This document shows positions 15,954 to 25,566 of a DNA stretch of 64,000 nt, one piece after another. Source of the stretch: Cyclobacteriaceae bacterium (lineage in GTDB: Bacteria > Bacteroidota > Bacteroidia > Cytophagales > Cyclobacteriaceae); NCBI GenBank assembly GCA_016787725.1, contig JAEUTZ010000003.1, positions 1-64,000 on the forward strand, in the 5' to 3' direction. The first letter of the stretch is position 1; every line of letters begins with the position of its first letter. The notes beneath the pieces were generated by a model, which saw only the letters and a list, made by a program, of their open reading frames with translations, was not told the DNA's origin and did no database searches. A program made the position numbers and the translations under genes.

Positions 15954-17038
15954 ACTTTAATGGTTACCCGTTGCTTCTGGACTACGGATTGGTAAACGGC
16001 TTCTACCACGCGGATGTCTTTCAGTCCTTCTTCTCCGGGCACAAGCAGGGGTGTTTTGTTCATGATGGAGAGCGCATCATCGTCCATTTGACGTGCCTGC
16101 TGGTTTGGGATAACAGCATTTAACTTCCGACCATCACTGGTCACTCCGTTGATGCCGCTGTAAGACTGGAAGGGCGCCAGCGTATACCAACCTTTCGAAG
16201 TAGTTACCAGTAAATTATTCAGGTTCTTCCCGAAGCTGGTTTCACAGGAGGCGGTAATGCCATTGGGAAACTCCAATTCAAACTGCATGGTCTCGTCTAC
16301 TTCTTTGTAAATGTGCGGACGGGTGGTGCTTTGCCGGGCGGTAACCGCGATCGGTTCCAGGCCTGTGCTATACCGGGTGGCATTCAATGGGTATACACCC
16401 ATGTCATACATCGATCCGCCACCCATGCTTTTCTTTTGTTTCCAATGATCGGTGCGCCCGTCTACGTAGCCGGCTGCAGCTTCCACCTTTACCACCGATC
16501 CATAGGTAAGTTCTTTGCGGAATTGAATGATCTGCCTGGTATTTGGTTCGTGGTGCATGCGGTACCCGATACTAAGCGTCACATTGTGTCTCTTACAAGC
16601 ATCGATCATCTGCTTACATTCCGCTACGGTCATGGCCATGGGTTTTTCACACCAAACATGCTTGCCGGTGGCGGCAGCCCGAATCACATATTCTGCATGC
16701 AGGGAAGGGGGTAACACGATATAGACTACATCAATGTCCGGGTTATTCGCTATGGCTCCAAAATTCTCATAGTTATAGATGTTCTTGTCGGCAAGGTTGT
16801 GCTCGGCTTTCCAGCGCTCGGCTTTGGCCGGGGTGCCAGTGACAATGCCAGCGAGGGAACAATGTCGTGTAAGTTTAAGGGCCGGTGCCAGCAGGTCAGT
16901 ACTGTAATAGCCCAGACCTACCAAGGCTACCCCCAACCGGGTTTTGGGTTGTGGCAAAAGAATGTTGCCAAAGCTTTGTGTCACTGACAGGGCGGATAAT
17001 CCCACCAGCTGTTTTAGAAACTTTCGTCTTGATTTCAT
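15950..17038 (-). CDS. Exported Gfo/Idh/MocA-family oxidoreductase
   Basis: The 362-residue protein begins with a Tat-type signal (KSRRKFLKQLVGLSALSV), so it should fold in the cytoplasm with its cofactor and then be exported. The N-terminal Rossmann fold has VALVGLGYYS (G41, G43) for NAD(P) binding, and the family EKP motif follows (E131-P133, WCEKPMAMT). The C-terminal alpha/beta domain contains GGGSMYDMGVYPLNATRYS, with the usual active-site region. Relatives oxidise sugars and cyclitols. Its neighbour is a DUF1080 protein, which fits a sugar-oxidation route, but the substrate is unknown. Confidence 0.8.
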   Translation of the reverse strand: MKSRRKFLKQLVGLSALSVTQSFGNILLPQPKTRLGVALVGLGYYSTDLLAPALKLTRHCSLAGIVTGTPAKAERWKAEHNLADKNIYNYENFGAIANNPDIDVVYIVLPPSLHAEYVIRAAATGKHVWCEKPMAMTVAECKQMIDACKRHNVTLSIGYRMHHEPNTRQIIQFRKELTYGSVVKVEAAAGYVDGRTDHWKQKKSMGGGSMYDMGVYPLNATRYSTGLEPIAVTARQSTTRPHIYKEVDETMQFELEFPNGITASCETSFGKNLNNLLVTTSKGWYTLAPFQSYSGINGVTSDGRKLNAVIPNQQARQMDDDALSIMNKTPLLVPGEEGLKDIRVVEAVYQSVVQKQRVTIKV

Positions 17039-17089
17039 TTTCTCTTAATTTGCCGCTTATCAAAGCTAATAATTAACATCCTGTCTTAT

Positions 17090-17818
17090 ATGAGATTCAT
17101 GTTCGTATTCCTGCTTCTGGCCCTGGGCAGCTGCAGCCCACATACCTTCAGAAAGCTCACAAAAGAAGAAGTTGCGACTGTTAAGCAGTACTCCAGGCAA
17201 TTTAGCAAGAGCGATGGATTATACCATGTGCTGATCATGACCGATGCGGGCAACCTGGTGGTGAAGTTGTACAACGAGACTCCGTTGCACCGCGATAATT
17301 TCATTGCCAAAGTGAGGGCCGGATTTTACGATAGCCTGATGTTTCATCGGGTGATCAATAATTTTATGATTCAGGGAGGCGACCCGAACAGCAAGAAAGC
17401 GGAGCCGGGCGAGTCGTTGGGCAATGGATCGGCTCCGGGCGACCGGATTGCTGCAGAATTCAGAACGGAACAGGGGATCTATCATAAACGGGGAGCGTTG
17501 GCAGCTGCACGCGATAACAATCCCGAAAAGGCGAGCAGCAATTGTCAGTTTTATATCGTGCAGCGAAAGCCGTGGCGGCCCACCCAACTCGATAGCACGA
17601 TTGTGCAACGCAAGCTCACCCTAAACGAAGAGCAGAAGAAAATTTATACAACGGTAGGCGGAACACCTCATTTAGATGGAGGCTACACAGTGTATGGAGA
17701 ATTGGAAGAAGGTTTTGACGTGCTTGACAAAATCGCGGCTACCAAAACCAACAAATCCGATCGGCCAGAGCAGGACATCCGTATGCGGATGTTTGTAATC
17801 AGCGAGCCTAAGCAGTAG
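17090..17818 (+). CDS. Cyclophilin-type peptidyl-prolyl isomerase lipoprotein
   Basis: The 242-residue protein has a lipoprotein signal (LLLALGSC, Cys15) and a single cyclophilin domain from about residue 47 on. Core elements are FHRVINNFMIQGGDP (H86, R87, Q95), the GSAPGDRI loop, AAARDNNPEKASSNCQFYIV, and the HLDGGYTVYGELEEG-FDVLDKIA end. It should catalyse cis-trans isomerisation of proline bonds and help protein folding outside the cytoplasm. A short insertion of about 40 residues lies between the FYIV strand and the HLDGG segment, as seen in many Bacteroidota cyclophilins. Confidence 0.9.
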   Translation: MRFMFVFLLLALGSCSPHTFRKLTKEEVATVKQYSRQFSKSDGLYHVLIMTDAGNLVVKLYNETPLHRDNFIAKVRAGFYDSLMFHRVINNFMIQGGDPNSKKAEPGESLGNGSAPGDRIAAEFRTEQGIYHKRGALAAARDNNPEKASSNCQFYIVQRKPWRPTQLDSTIVQRKLTLNEEQKKIYTTVGGTPHLDGGYTVYGELEEGFDVLDKIAATKTNKSDRPEQDIRMRMFVISEPKQ

Positions 17819-17921
17819 CATTCTTATGTAGTGTTGAGGAATTGATGAAGTGGTACTTTCCCACATCTTGCGGGATAGAAAAATTGGGTTCATTCGATAG
17901 TTTTGGTTATAACTCCGCAGT

Positions 17922-18437
17922 ATGAAAACTCCAATCCTATTCACACTTTTTGTCATCACCCGCATCTGCGCTACAGCACAAGCCAATCCGGCACCGACAG
18001 CTTCCTGCAACACGCCCCAACACCGTGCATTCGACTTTTGGATTGGCACCTGGAGCGTTACGAATCCGCAAGGAAAACCTGCCGGGAAAAATGAAATTCG
18101 CGTGATGCAGGATGGATGTCTTTTGCAGGAGAATTGGACCTCAGCAAATGGGGTTTATAAAGGAACGAGTTATAACTACTACAATGCCTTTACCGGGCAA
18201 TGGAATCAAACCTGGGTAGATAATCAAGGCGGAACCCTCTTGCTGACAGGGGGGATTGAGAATGGCAACATGATCCTTTCGGGAAAAAGCAAAAATATAC
18301 AGGGGCAATGGCAATTGGACCGCATCACCTGGACCCCTCATCCGCAAGGCACCCTACAACAAGTATGGGAGGTAAGTGCCGATGAAGGAAAAACCTGGAG
18401 TAAAATCTTTGACGGCCTCTATCAGCGCAGTCAATAG
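17922..18437 (+). CDS. Exported DUF1579-like small beta-barrel protein
   Basis: A signal peptide (ending near CATAQ) is followed by a domain that starts HRAFDFWIGTWSVTNPQGKPAG and continues with repeated beta-strands (QENWTSANGVYKGTSYNYYN, GQWNQTWVDNQGGTLLLTG). This pattern, with FDFWIGTW at the start, is typical of DUF1579-type lipocalin-like proteins found widely in Bacteroidota and Proteobacteria. Their ligands are unknown. At 171 residues it is a single domain. It precedes the carboxylesterase gene by 65 bases and may be co-transcribed. Confidence 0.6.
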   Translation: MKTPILFTLFVITRICATAQANPAPTASCNTPQHRAFDFWIGTWSVTNPQGKPAGKNEIRVMQDGCLLQENWTSANGVYKGTSYNYYNAFTGQWNQTWVDNQGGTLLLTGGIENGNMILSGKSKNIQGQWQLDRITWTPHPQGTLQQVWEVSADEGKTWSKIFDGLYQRSQ

Positions 18438-18502
18438 AATCTGGATCGTATTTGTCATTCCGATCCTGATATTTCGTTACCTTTTGATCAGAATTCTCGG
18501 CT

Positions 18503-20062
18503 ATGAAAAAAATCATTCTGATCGGTGTACTGTGTGTAACCACCCTTTTTTCCTTTTCACAGAAAAAACCGGTCGTTGACACTGCACACGGAAAAGTCTC
18601 CGGAGTGCAATTGGGTGAGGTTGCGGTATTTAAAGGTGTTCCCTTTGCAGCGCCCCCGGTTGGTGCTTTGCGTTGGAGAGCGCCTCAACCCGTTGCGAAT
18701 TGGAGTGGTGTACGTGCCTGCGATAAATTTTCTGCAAGCCCAATGCAAGGAAAGCCTGTACCTTTTAATATGTGGACTGAAGAATTCATTGCGCCACCAG
18801 AACCTCTCAGCGAAGATTGCCTTTACCTGAACATCTGGACAAAAGGGAAATCCAAAAAGGATAAGTTGCCGGTTTTTGTCTGGATCTACGGAGGTGGATT
18901 TGTTTCTGGCTCTTCTGCATGCGCAATCTATGACGGAGAAGAGATGGCCAAACAGGGAATTGTATTTGTGAGTATTAATTATCGCGTTGGGGTATTCGGT
19001 TTTTTAGCGCACCCTGAACTAACCCGCGAATCGGGAAAGCGCGCTTCCGGAAATTACGGATTAATGGATCAACTGGAGGCATTGCGCTGGATTCAGAAAA
19101 ATATTACGGCCTTTGGTGGGGATCCCAATAATGTCACCATCGCAGGACAATCGGCTGGTTCGTTTAGTATTAATGCCCTGGTGGCATCTTCCTTGGGCAA
19201 AGGGTTATTTCATAAAGCGATTGCACAGAGTGGGGGGTTCCTGGGCTCCGGCACGATTGGGAGACAGTTGCCGGAGGCGGAAGAATCCGGGGTTGTATTT
19301 AGCGCGAAAGTACAAGCAACCACACTTCAACAGCTACGATCCCTTCCGGATTCTATTATTCAACAAGCAGCTGCCAAAATGCCGTGGGGCTCGTTCGCGC
19401 CCGTATTTGAAGATTATGTGTTGCCCACTCAGATCCTGAGGCACTTCCGAGAAGGAAAGCATAATGATGTGCCGTTACTGACTGGTTGGGTAACCGGAGA
19501 TGGCATGTTGCGGGCTGGCAACGCACTTCCACCCGGGCAGTTTATAAAGCAGGCTGAAGTAAAATACAAAGATGCCAGCGGTCAGTTTCTGGAGTTATTT
19601 CCTGCTACCACAAAAGAAGAATCCCGGGCTTCACAAGTACGGCTCGGACTTTGTGAATTTGCAGTCTTGCCTTCGCACCTGTGGGCCGTATATAACAAGA
19701 GTGATTCCTACTTATATCAGGTAAGTTTTGTACCTACAGACAAGCCCGACTTTCCGAACTATGGTTCATTTCACACTTCTGAAGTACCGTATGCGTTACA
19801 CACCTTGCATCGTTGGAACCGCCCTTGGCAAGAACGCGATCGCGTGCAGGAACAAATCATGTCTACGTATTGGATAAACTTCATACGCACAGGTAACCCC
19901 AACGGCACCGGGGTTCCGGAATGGTCAACTTATACAGCTGACACCGGACTTATTCAGGATTTTGGGGATGAAATCAAGCAAGGCCCCATTTTACAAAAGG
20001 AGATTGCATTTTTGGCCAGTCGGATCAATCGGGAACTTCGTCAGAGACCTGCGGGAAAATAA
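18503..20062 (+). CDS. Exported type-B carboxylesterase
   Basis: The 519-residue protein starts with a signal peptide (CVTTLFSFSQ) and is a complete type-B carboxylesterase/lipase, an alpha/beta hydrolase. The family block SEDCLYLNIW is at residues 103-112. The oxyanion-hole sequence is YGGGFVSG near residue 129, and the nucleophile elbow GQSAG places the serine at S217. The acid and histidine lie in the middle and in the GSFHTSEVPYAL region. It should hydrolyse carboxylic esters of small molecules or lipids outside the cytoplasm. TTTG at 18451 and TACCTTTTG at 18478 form a loosely spaced promoter. Confidence 0.85.
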   Translation: MKKIILIGVLCVTTLFSFSQKKPVVDTAHGKVSGVQLGEVAVFKGVPFAAPPVGALRWRAPQPVANWSGVRACDKFSASPMQGKPVPFNMWTEEFIAPPEPLSEDCLYLNIWTKGKSKKDKLPVFVWIYGGGFVSGSSACAIYDGEEMAKQGIVFVSINYRVGVFGFLAHPELTRESGKRASGNYGLMDQLEALRWIQKNITAFGGDPNNVTIAGQSAGSFSINALVASSLGKGLFHKAIAQSGGFLGSGTIGRQLPEAEESGVVFSAKVQATTLQQLRSLPDSIIQQAAAKMPWGSFAPVFEDYVLPTQILRHFREGKHNDVPLLTGWVTGDGMLRAGNALPPGQFIKQAEVKYKDASGQFLELFPATTKEESRASQVRLGLCEFAVLPSHLWAVYNKSDSYLYQVSFVPTDKPDFPNYGSFHTSEVPYALHTLHRWNRPWQERDRVQEQIMSTYWINFIRTGNPNGTGVPEWSTYTADTGLIQDFGDEIKQGPILQKEIAFLASRINRELRQRPAGK

Positions 20063-20106
20063 GGCCCTACTTTGTGTGCTCGCGTCAACCTTTGAGAGCC
20101 ACAACG

Positions 20107-21357
20107 TTACAGTTTCATTAGTTTACTCCACCTTTCAATCACGTCAACGGTAGTTTTTAAACACGCTGCACTAAACTTCCCTAACTCCTCCAACATAGGA
20201 GGGCTTTGAAAGAATGTTGCTTCCTTTTCCAAAAAACTTTGTTGTAATATCTTGCGCTCGGGTTCTATCAATGATTTTCGTTTCTGATAATCTTTGCTGA
20301 TGCACCGATGCAATCGCTCCGCTTTCCACCACAATGATTCATCGGGCTTCGCTGTTGGCTGAATAAACTCATGCAACACAGGCGTGTTCACATAAAAGGG
20401 TATATACACCGACAGACAAGGATGGGCCGTACCCGTTAGCCAAATCGTGGCGGGTGCATTGTTTCGCACCTCGGCTACCATGCTGCCGGTAGTGCTGCTG
20501 GGATTAAAAACGTTTGTGGCATGCATGCAAACCGAACCAGTGTTGGCTCTCGAGGGTTTGAATGATTCACCTTCGATATTATGCATCTGCAAAATCTGCA
20601 TCGCATGGGCCGGTGTAATCGTACCTTGTTGTTTCAAAGTGAGTATTGTCGTACAGGATTGTCGAAAAGCTGCGCGACCCATCTTTGTATAAAACCAATC
20701 ACTGTATGCTTTTTGAAAACTAAATGCTTCGCTTTCTTTCGACCAGCCCTTCCGCCTGGCAAAAGAAATAGCTTCTCTGCTTATTTGATCCGGCTTGTCG
20801 ATACTCAGTTTATTGGAGATACTCCTCATTTCTTTCACTTTCTCTGTAGCCCAGGTTCTTCCAGCTGTTTCTAGCACCCAGGCATTCTGCCCGTCAGCAA
20901 CAATAAAACTATTGTGATAGTAAAATGATTTGTTTCGATAACCACCGCAGGCATCTTGTCCGTATTTCTCCAGTAGCGAAGTGATGCAGTTCACCGCTTC
21001 TTCAGCTGTCTTGCTACGCTCCAATGCCAATCGCAACAAATCCATTCCCGTAAGGCCGTTATTTTTCTTATCAATCTTCACTTTTGTAAACACAGCCTCA
21101 TTTCCGATCACCACCCCATGTTCGTTTACACCCATCTCTGCACCCCACATTTGAAATGGCTTGGACAGAATACAGGCATAGGTTTCTTCTACCTGGGGTA
21201 TTTCGATAAAGGTGCATTTCAAAGTTTGTTCACTGTGTTTTTGGTGCGGCACCTGTAGTAAGGCATGAGCTTCATCAGGTTCACGATCAGAATTCTTGGC
21301 AAAAATTAAGGTACCATTTTTTGTAACAGGAGGAAGTGCAACCAGTGTATCGCACAT
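20107..21357 (-). CDS. C69-family dipeptidase, secernin-like
   Basis: The 416-residue protein begins MCDTLVALPPVTKNG. In family C69 the cysteine (here Cys2) becomes the N-terminal nucleophile after removal of Met, and this start is exactly that seen in family members. NSDREPDEAHALL and EEVKEMRSISNKLSID-like segments follow. The core fits the Ntn-hydrolase fold. No signal peptide is visible, so it acts in the cytoplasm, unlike many secreted C69 dipeptidases, and this favours the secernin-like branch. It follows the amine oxidase gene by seven bases on the same strand, so the two probably form an operon. Confidence 0.85.
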   Translation of the reverse strand: MCDTLVALPPVTKNGTLIFAKNSDREPDEAHALLQVPHQKHSEQTLKCTFIEIPQVEETYACILSKPFQMWGAEMGVNEHGVVIGNEAVFTKVKIDKKNNGLTGMDLLRLALERSKTAEEAVNCITSLLEKYGQDACGGYRNKSFYYHNSFIVADGQNAWVLETAGRTWATEKVKEMRSISNKLSIDKPDQISREAISFARRKGWSKESEAFSFQKAYSDWFYTKMGRAAFRQSCTTILTLKQQGTITPAHAMQILQMHNIEGESFKPSRANTGSVCMHATNVFNPSSTTGSMVAEVRNNAPATIWLTGTAHPCLSVYIPFYVNTPVLHEFIQPTAKPDESLWWKAERLHRCISKDYQKRKSLIEPERKILQQSFLEKEATFFQSPPMLEELGKFSAACLKTTVDVIERWSKLMKL

Positions 21358-21364
21358 ATCAGGA

Positions 21365-22711
21365 TCAATTTAATATTTCACGGGCCGCCCGTTCACCGGC
21401 ACGTACGGCACCTTCAATATAGCCATACCAAATGTCCGATGTCTCTGTACCGGCCCAATGAATTAGGTCCGTAGGTTTAGCCAGCGTATTTTGGAAGTTA
21501 GTCCAGACACCGGTAGGATAGAGCCCGGCATAACAACCCCGGCTCCAGGCTTCATCTGCCCAACAATGATCAACATAATGCAGGGGTGTAGCTGCTTCCT
21601 TTCCGAAGTATTTCGAAAAGGCTTCGAGTGCAATTTTCTTTCTTGCACCCTCTTCTTGTGAAAAAAAGTTACGGGCGCGGTCTGCGATACAAAAGGCCAG
21701 CAACACCCCATACGCACTATCGGCAGGTGAGGAGTCGAAGAATGTTTGAAACGGGGCATGTTCATCCGCAACAACCTGACCACTAAAACCTTTCTCACGC
21801 CAAAATGGCTTTTCGTAAATCCCAAACACTTTACCCACGATGCCCATACTCAGTTTTTGAAGAAGTTGTGTTTTGAAGAGCGGCAAAGCAGGTGTGAAAG
21901 CAATCGAGGAAATCAGCACCGGAGGGATGGCAATAATTACGTTGCGTGCGTGATAAGAAAACCCTTCGCCTGATACAATCACCCGATTATCTTGTTGCAA
22001 AATGTTTTTAACCGGGCTATCGAATTTAATGTGTGACAAAAACGGTGTGGCAATTGCTTCTGCCAGAGTTTGCATACCACCCTTTATACGGTGTTGCTGG
22101 GCGCCTTTATCGATGCTGAGGAGGCATGTAAGGTTGGTTCCAGACTTGATGTAGAATAAGGCATGCAGCATCGATACCTCATTTAGTTCACAGGCGTAAA
22201 CGGTTTCCAAACCGGCACGCACAATCTTGAAGCAATCGGAGGTAAAACAATGCTTCCGCACCCAGGCTTCCAGACTGATACTATCCCAGGTTTTCGAATT
22301 CGCTGCCGACCAGGGTTTATCCAGCGGTATACTTTTTGCCAACCGGTCCAACTTTTTCAATACGAAATCAATATTGATCAGTGAACGTACATCCATCTTA
22401 GGAATTAGCCCGGTGTAGGTGCGTAGGGTTTTATTCAGGTCGAGAATGTTCTTGCCCTGGTTGTAAGTTTCATACCATGTCACGTCATGCTCCTGACATA
22501 GTTCATACATCCGGTCTTGAGTGGGGCCAATCCATTGTCCACCTACATCCACATATTTACCATCGGGCAGGTGCCGGGTATGAGTGCGACCGCCAACGCG
22601 GCTTCGAGCTTCAAGCAGTATGATCTTTTTGTTTTGAGAATGCAAGGTCTTAGCTGCCGCCAGTCCGGAAAATCCACCACCTACAATAATGACGTCCAGC
22701 AGATCAGTCAT
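21365..22711 (-). CDS. FAD-dependent amine oxidase (monoamine-oxidase-like)
   Basis: Starting at the ATG at 22711, the protein opens with a dinucleotide-binding fold, LLDVIIVGGGFSGLAAAKTL (residues 4-23), then the acidic strand LLEARSRVGGRTHTR and GQWIGPTQDRMYEL. These are hallmarks of the flavin amine oxidase family. The C-terminal IHWAGTETSDIWYGYIEGAV block is the second FAD contact. It should oxidatively deaminate amines with FAD, releasing H2O2 and aldehyde. There is no export signal. The longer frame to 22777 adds 22 residues that are not family-like. It is the first gene of a two-gene operon with a C69 peptidase. Confidence 0.85.
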   Translation of the reverse strand: MTDLLDVIIVGGGFSGLAAAKTLHSQNKKIILLEARSRVGGRTHTRHLPDGKYVDVGGQWIGPTQDRMYELCQEHDVTWYETYNQGKNILDLNKTLRTYTGLIPKMDVRSLINIDFVLKKLDRLAKSIPLDKPWSAANSKTWDSISLEAWVRKHCFTSDCFKIVRAGLETVYACELNEVSMLHALFYIKSGTNLTCLLSIDKGAQQHRIKGGMQTLAEAIATPFLSHIKFDSPVKNILQQDNRVIVSGEGFSYHARNVIIAIPPVLISSIAFTPALPLFKTQLLQKLSMGIVGKVFGIYEKPFWREKGFSGQVVADEHAPFQTFFDSSPADSAYGVLLAFCIADRARNFFSQEEGARKKIALEAFSKYFGKEAATPLHYVDHCWADEAWSRGCYAGLYPTGVWTNFQNTLAKPTDLIHWAGTETSDIWYGYIEGAVRAGERAAREILN

Positions 22712-22876
22712 AGGATATTTAGCTAAAGATACCGGGTGGAATTGATTTCCGGTGATTTTTCTGAATGGTATTAACACAATGCTTAAGCGTCCAAAATTTC
22801 TAGTATTCCTTGTTTTTTCTTAAGTTTCAATACCGTTTTTAAGTCCCGTTTCAGTCATCATTCAACTATTTGAAAA

Positions 22877-24445
22877 ATGAAATTTGCCCTGTATTTACTC
22901 ATGTTCTTTCTGGCGATATCCTGTCGTCAACAAGAAGAGCACGCTGCACTATCTGACAACATCACACTTACACGTGAACAACTCAGGGATAAAATCATGG
23001 GGGGATGGGCCGGGCAAACGATTGGTGTCACTTTTGGCGGACCGTATGAGTTCCGGTTTCAGGGGGCCTTCATTCCAGACTATCAGCCCCTTCACTGGTA
23101 TGAGGGCTATCTGAAGCAAACCCTGCTTAACAATCCGGGTTTGTATGATGATTTGTACATGGATCTCACCTTTGTTGATGTGTTTGAAAAATTCGGGTTG
23201 GCAGCGCCCATCGATTCTTTTGCCAATGCCTATGCCAAGGCCGGCTATGCGCTTTGGCATGCCAACCAGGCGGGCCGGTATAACATCTTGAATGGTATAC
23301 CTGCACCCGCTTCCGGGCATTGGCTGAACAACCCCCATGCCGATTGCATCGATTATCAGATTGAAGCCGACTTTGCAGGCTTAATGAGTCCGGCCATGCC
23401 CAATGTAGCTTCCCAAATCAGCGACAAGATCGGTCACATCATGAACTATGGTGATGGTTGGTATGGGGGAGTTTACATAGGGGCCCTGTATGCATTGGCA
23501 TTTGTCTCCGAGGATATTCCGTTCATTGTTTCGGAAGCATTAAAAACCATTCCTCCACAAAGCGAATTTTATCAATGCATCAACGATGTCATCAGTTGGC
23601 ATCGGCAATACCCAGGCGATTGGAAGCAAACATGGTTTGAGGTGGAGAAAAAGTGGGCCAGTGATATAGGTTGCCCGGAAGGCGTGTTTCGTCCTTTTAA
23701 CATAGATGCCAAAGTAAATGCTGCTTATGTCGTGATGGGCTTACTTTATGGGGAAGGGGATTTTACAAAGACGCTGGAAATTGCCACCCGTACCGGGCAG
23801 GATGCAGATTGCAACCCTTCTTCGGCCGGTGGAATTTTAGGAACCATCATCGGCTATGGAAACATTCCAGCTTATTGGAAACTGGGCCTTAACGAAGCCG
23901 AGGACATTGATTTCAAGTACACGTCAATTTCCTTGCTAGACGTGTATGACATCGGGTTGCGCCACGCCCTCCTGAATATTGAAGCCCATGGAGGTACGAT
24001 CTCAGATGACATGATTACCATCCCGTATCAACCACCGGTGGCAGTAAAATTTGAAAAGAGTTTTGTTGACCATTATCCTGTAGATAAAACCCCCACTCCA
24101 TGGAATGCAACCAAGGACGAAATCAATTTTGAGTTTGAAGGTACTGGCTTTGTTCTGTTGGGTGATGCATCTTCCTGGGCCAATACCAGCGACTACGTCT
24201 TTAACACCGAACTGTATCTGGATGGGGCGGTAGTGGAAAAACCTACGTTGCCTGTCAACTTTACGACACGGAGATACGAGTTATGCTGGAAGTATCAACT
24301 TCCGAAAGGAAAGCATACCGTGAAGCTGAAAATTCTGAATCCATCCGCAGAGCATACGATCCGTGTGGGTGATGCCATCATTTATTCTGATCAACCTGTT
24401 GACGGGTTGCAGATAAATCAGTCAAAAGCAGCCATGATAAAGTGA
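22877..24445 (+). CDS. Lipoprotein of the ADP-ribosylglycohydrolase family
   Basis: The 522-residue protein starts with a lipoprotein signal (LLMFFLAISC). The catalytic domain starts at about residue 38 with DKIMGGWAGQTIGVTFGGP, and DDLYMDLTFVDVF carries acidic residues at the position of the first metal site. TGQDADCNPSSAGGILG, later in the sequence, is the second metal-site block. The order is that of ADP-ribosylhydrolases, but the first block is not the canonical TDD and the second has a DAD. The C-terminal 130 residues form a jelly-roll-like domain. The enzyme may act on ADP-ribose-like or other glycosidic bonds outside the cytoplasm. Exact activity is open. Confidence 0.7.
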   Translation: MKFALYLLMFFLAISCRQQEEHAALSDNITLTREQLRDKIMGGWAGQTIGVTFGGPYEFRFQGAFIPDYQPLHWYEGYLKQTLLNNPGLYDDLYMDLTFVDVFEKFGLAAPIDSFANAYAKAGYALWHANQAGRYNILNGIPAPASGHWLNNPHADCIDYQIEADFAGLMSPAMPNVASQISDKIGHIMNYGDGWYGGVYIGALYALAFVSEDIPFIVSEALKTIPPQSEFYQCINDVISWHRQYPGDWKQTWFEVEKKWASDIGCPEGVFRPFNIDAKVNAAYVVMGLLYGEGDFTKTLEIATRTGQDADCNPSSAGGILGTIIGYGNIPAYWKLGLNEAEDIDFKYTSISLLDVYDIGLRHALLNIEAHGGTISDDMITIPYQPPVAVKFEKSFVDHYPVDKTPTPWNATKDEINFEFEGTGFVLLGDASSWANTSDYVFNTELYLDGAVVEKPTLPVNFTTRRYELCWKYQLPKGKHTVKLKILNPSAEHTIRVGDAIIYSDQPVDGLQINQSKAAMIK

Positions 24446-24488
24446 AAGGAGATTTCTAATAGAATTCAACCAAAAAAGTAGACCACTC

Positions 24489-25499
24489 ATGAAAACTTCG
24501 CTGATCGTATTGATGCTGGCACTGGTGAGTTGCCAACCTCAACCGGAATCATCACAAGCGTATTATGACCTTGAGGAGACAGGCGTAAGAAGCGGAGGTA
24601 TACAAATGATCCCAATCCACAATGGGACGTATAAGGTGTGGACGAAGCGCGTAGGTAACAATCCATCCATGAAAGTGCTTCTCTTGCACGGAGGCCCAGC
24701 CGGTACACATGAGTATTTTGAATCATTTGATAGTTTCTTTCCGGAAGCGGGTATTGAATACTATTACTATGATCAACTGGGTTCGTACTACAGCGATCAA
24801 CCCAGCGATAGCAGCCTGTGGACCATTGAACGTTTCGTAGAAGAAGTGGAAGAAGTTCGTCAAGCACTGGAATTAGACAGTACTAACTTTTACCTGTTGG
24901 GCAACTCCTGGGGTGGAATCCTGGCCATGGAATATGCATTAAAGTATCAAAGGAATCTGAAAGGATTAATCATTTGCAACATGATGGCCAGTTGCCCTGA
25001 CTATGGCGCCTATGCAGACAATGTGCTGGCCAAGCAAATGGATCCGGCCGTGTTAGCTGAGATTCGAACGCTTGAGGCTAATAAGGATTTTTCGAATCCA
25101 CGGTATATGGAATTATTGATGCCCAACTATTATGAGCAACACCTTTGCCGCTTTCCGGCTTCAGAATGGCCGGATCCGGTAAATCGGGCTTTCAAGCATA
25201 TGAATTCCTCCATCTATACCTTGATGCAAGGCCCGAGTGAATTTGGCATTGCCGGCCGGTTAGCGCAGTGGGACATCAAAGATCGATTACCCGAGATCAA
25301 GGTGCCCACCCTGACCGTAGGAGCTACCCATGATACAATGGATCCCCGCCACATGGAATGGATGGCAACCCAGGTCAAAAATGGCCGCTACCTGCATTGC
25401 CCCAATGGTAGCCACATGTCGATGTGGGATGACCAGGAGCATTTCTTTCCGGGCATTATTCAGTTCATTCGAAAAGTACATGCCGGTGTGTCTCCGTAG
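24489..25499 (+). CDS. Proline iminopeptidase-like alpha/beta-hydrolase lipoprotein
   Basis: This 336-residue protein has a short lipoprotein signal (MLALVSC). The hydrolase core has LLLHGGPAGTHEYFESF, the HGGPG-type oxyanion motif of the prolyl iminopeptidase family (here HGGPAG), and the nucleophile elbow GNSWGG with Ser near residue 140. The C-terminal part contains TLTVGATHDTMDP and PNGSHMSMWDD, supplying the acid and the catalytic histidine. The length and motif set fit proline iminopeptidase, which removes N-terminal proline, but related enzymes act on other small substrates. It follows the ADP-ribosylglycohydrolase-like gene by 43 bases. Confidence 0.75.
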   Translation: MKTSLIVLMLALVSCQPQPESSQAYYDLEETGVRSGGIQMIPIHNGTYKVWTKRVGNNPSMKVLLLHGGPAGTHEYFESFDSFFPEAGIEYYYYDQLGSYYSDQPSDSSLWTIERFVEEVEEVRQALELDSTNFYLLGNSWGGILAMEYALKYQRNLKGLIICNMMASCPDYGAYADNVLAKQMDPAVLAEIRTLEANKDFSNPRYMELLMPNYYEQHLCRFPASEWPDPVNRAFKHMNSSIYTLMQGPSEFGIAGRLAQWDIKDRLPEIKVPTLTVGATHDTMDPRHMEWMATQVKNGRYLHCPNGSHMSMWDDQEHFFPGIIQFIRKVHAGVSP

Positions 25500-25566
25500 A
25501 TACAAACGATTTCTCCTGTTATTATTTCTAAAAACTATTTTTACCTTGCTGTACTAAAAAAGCTCT

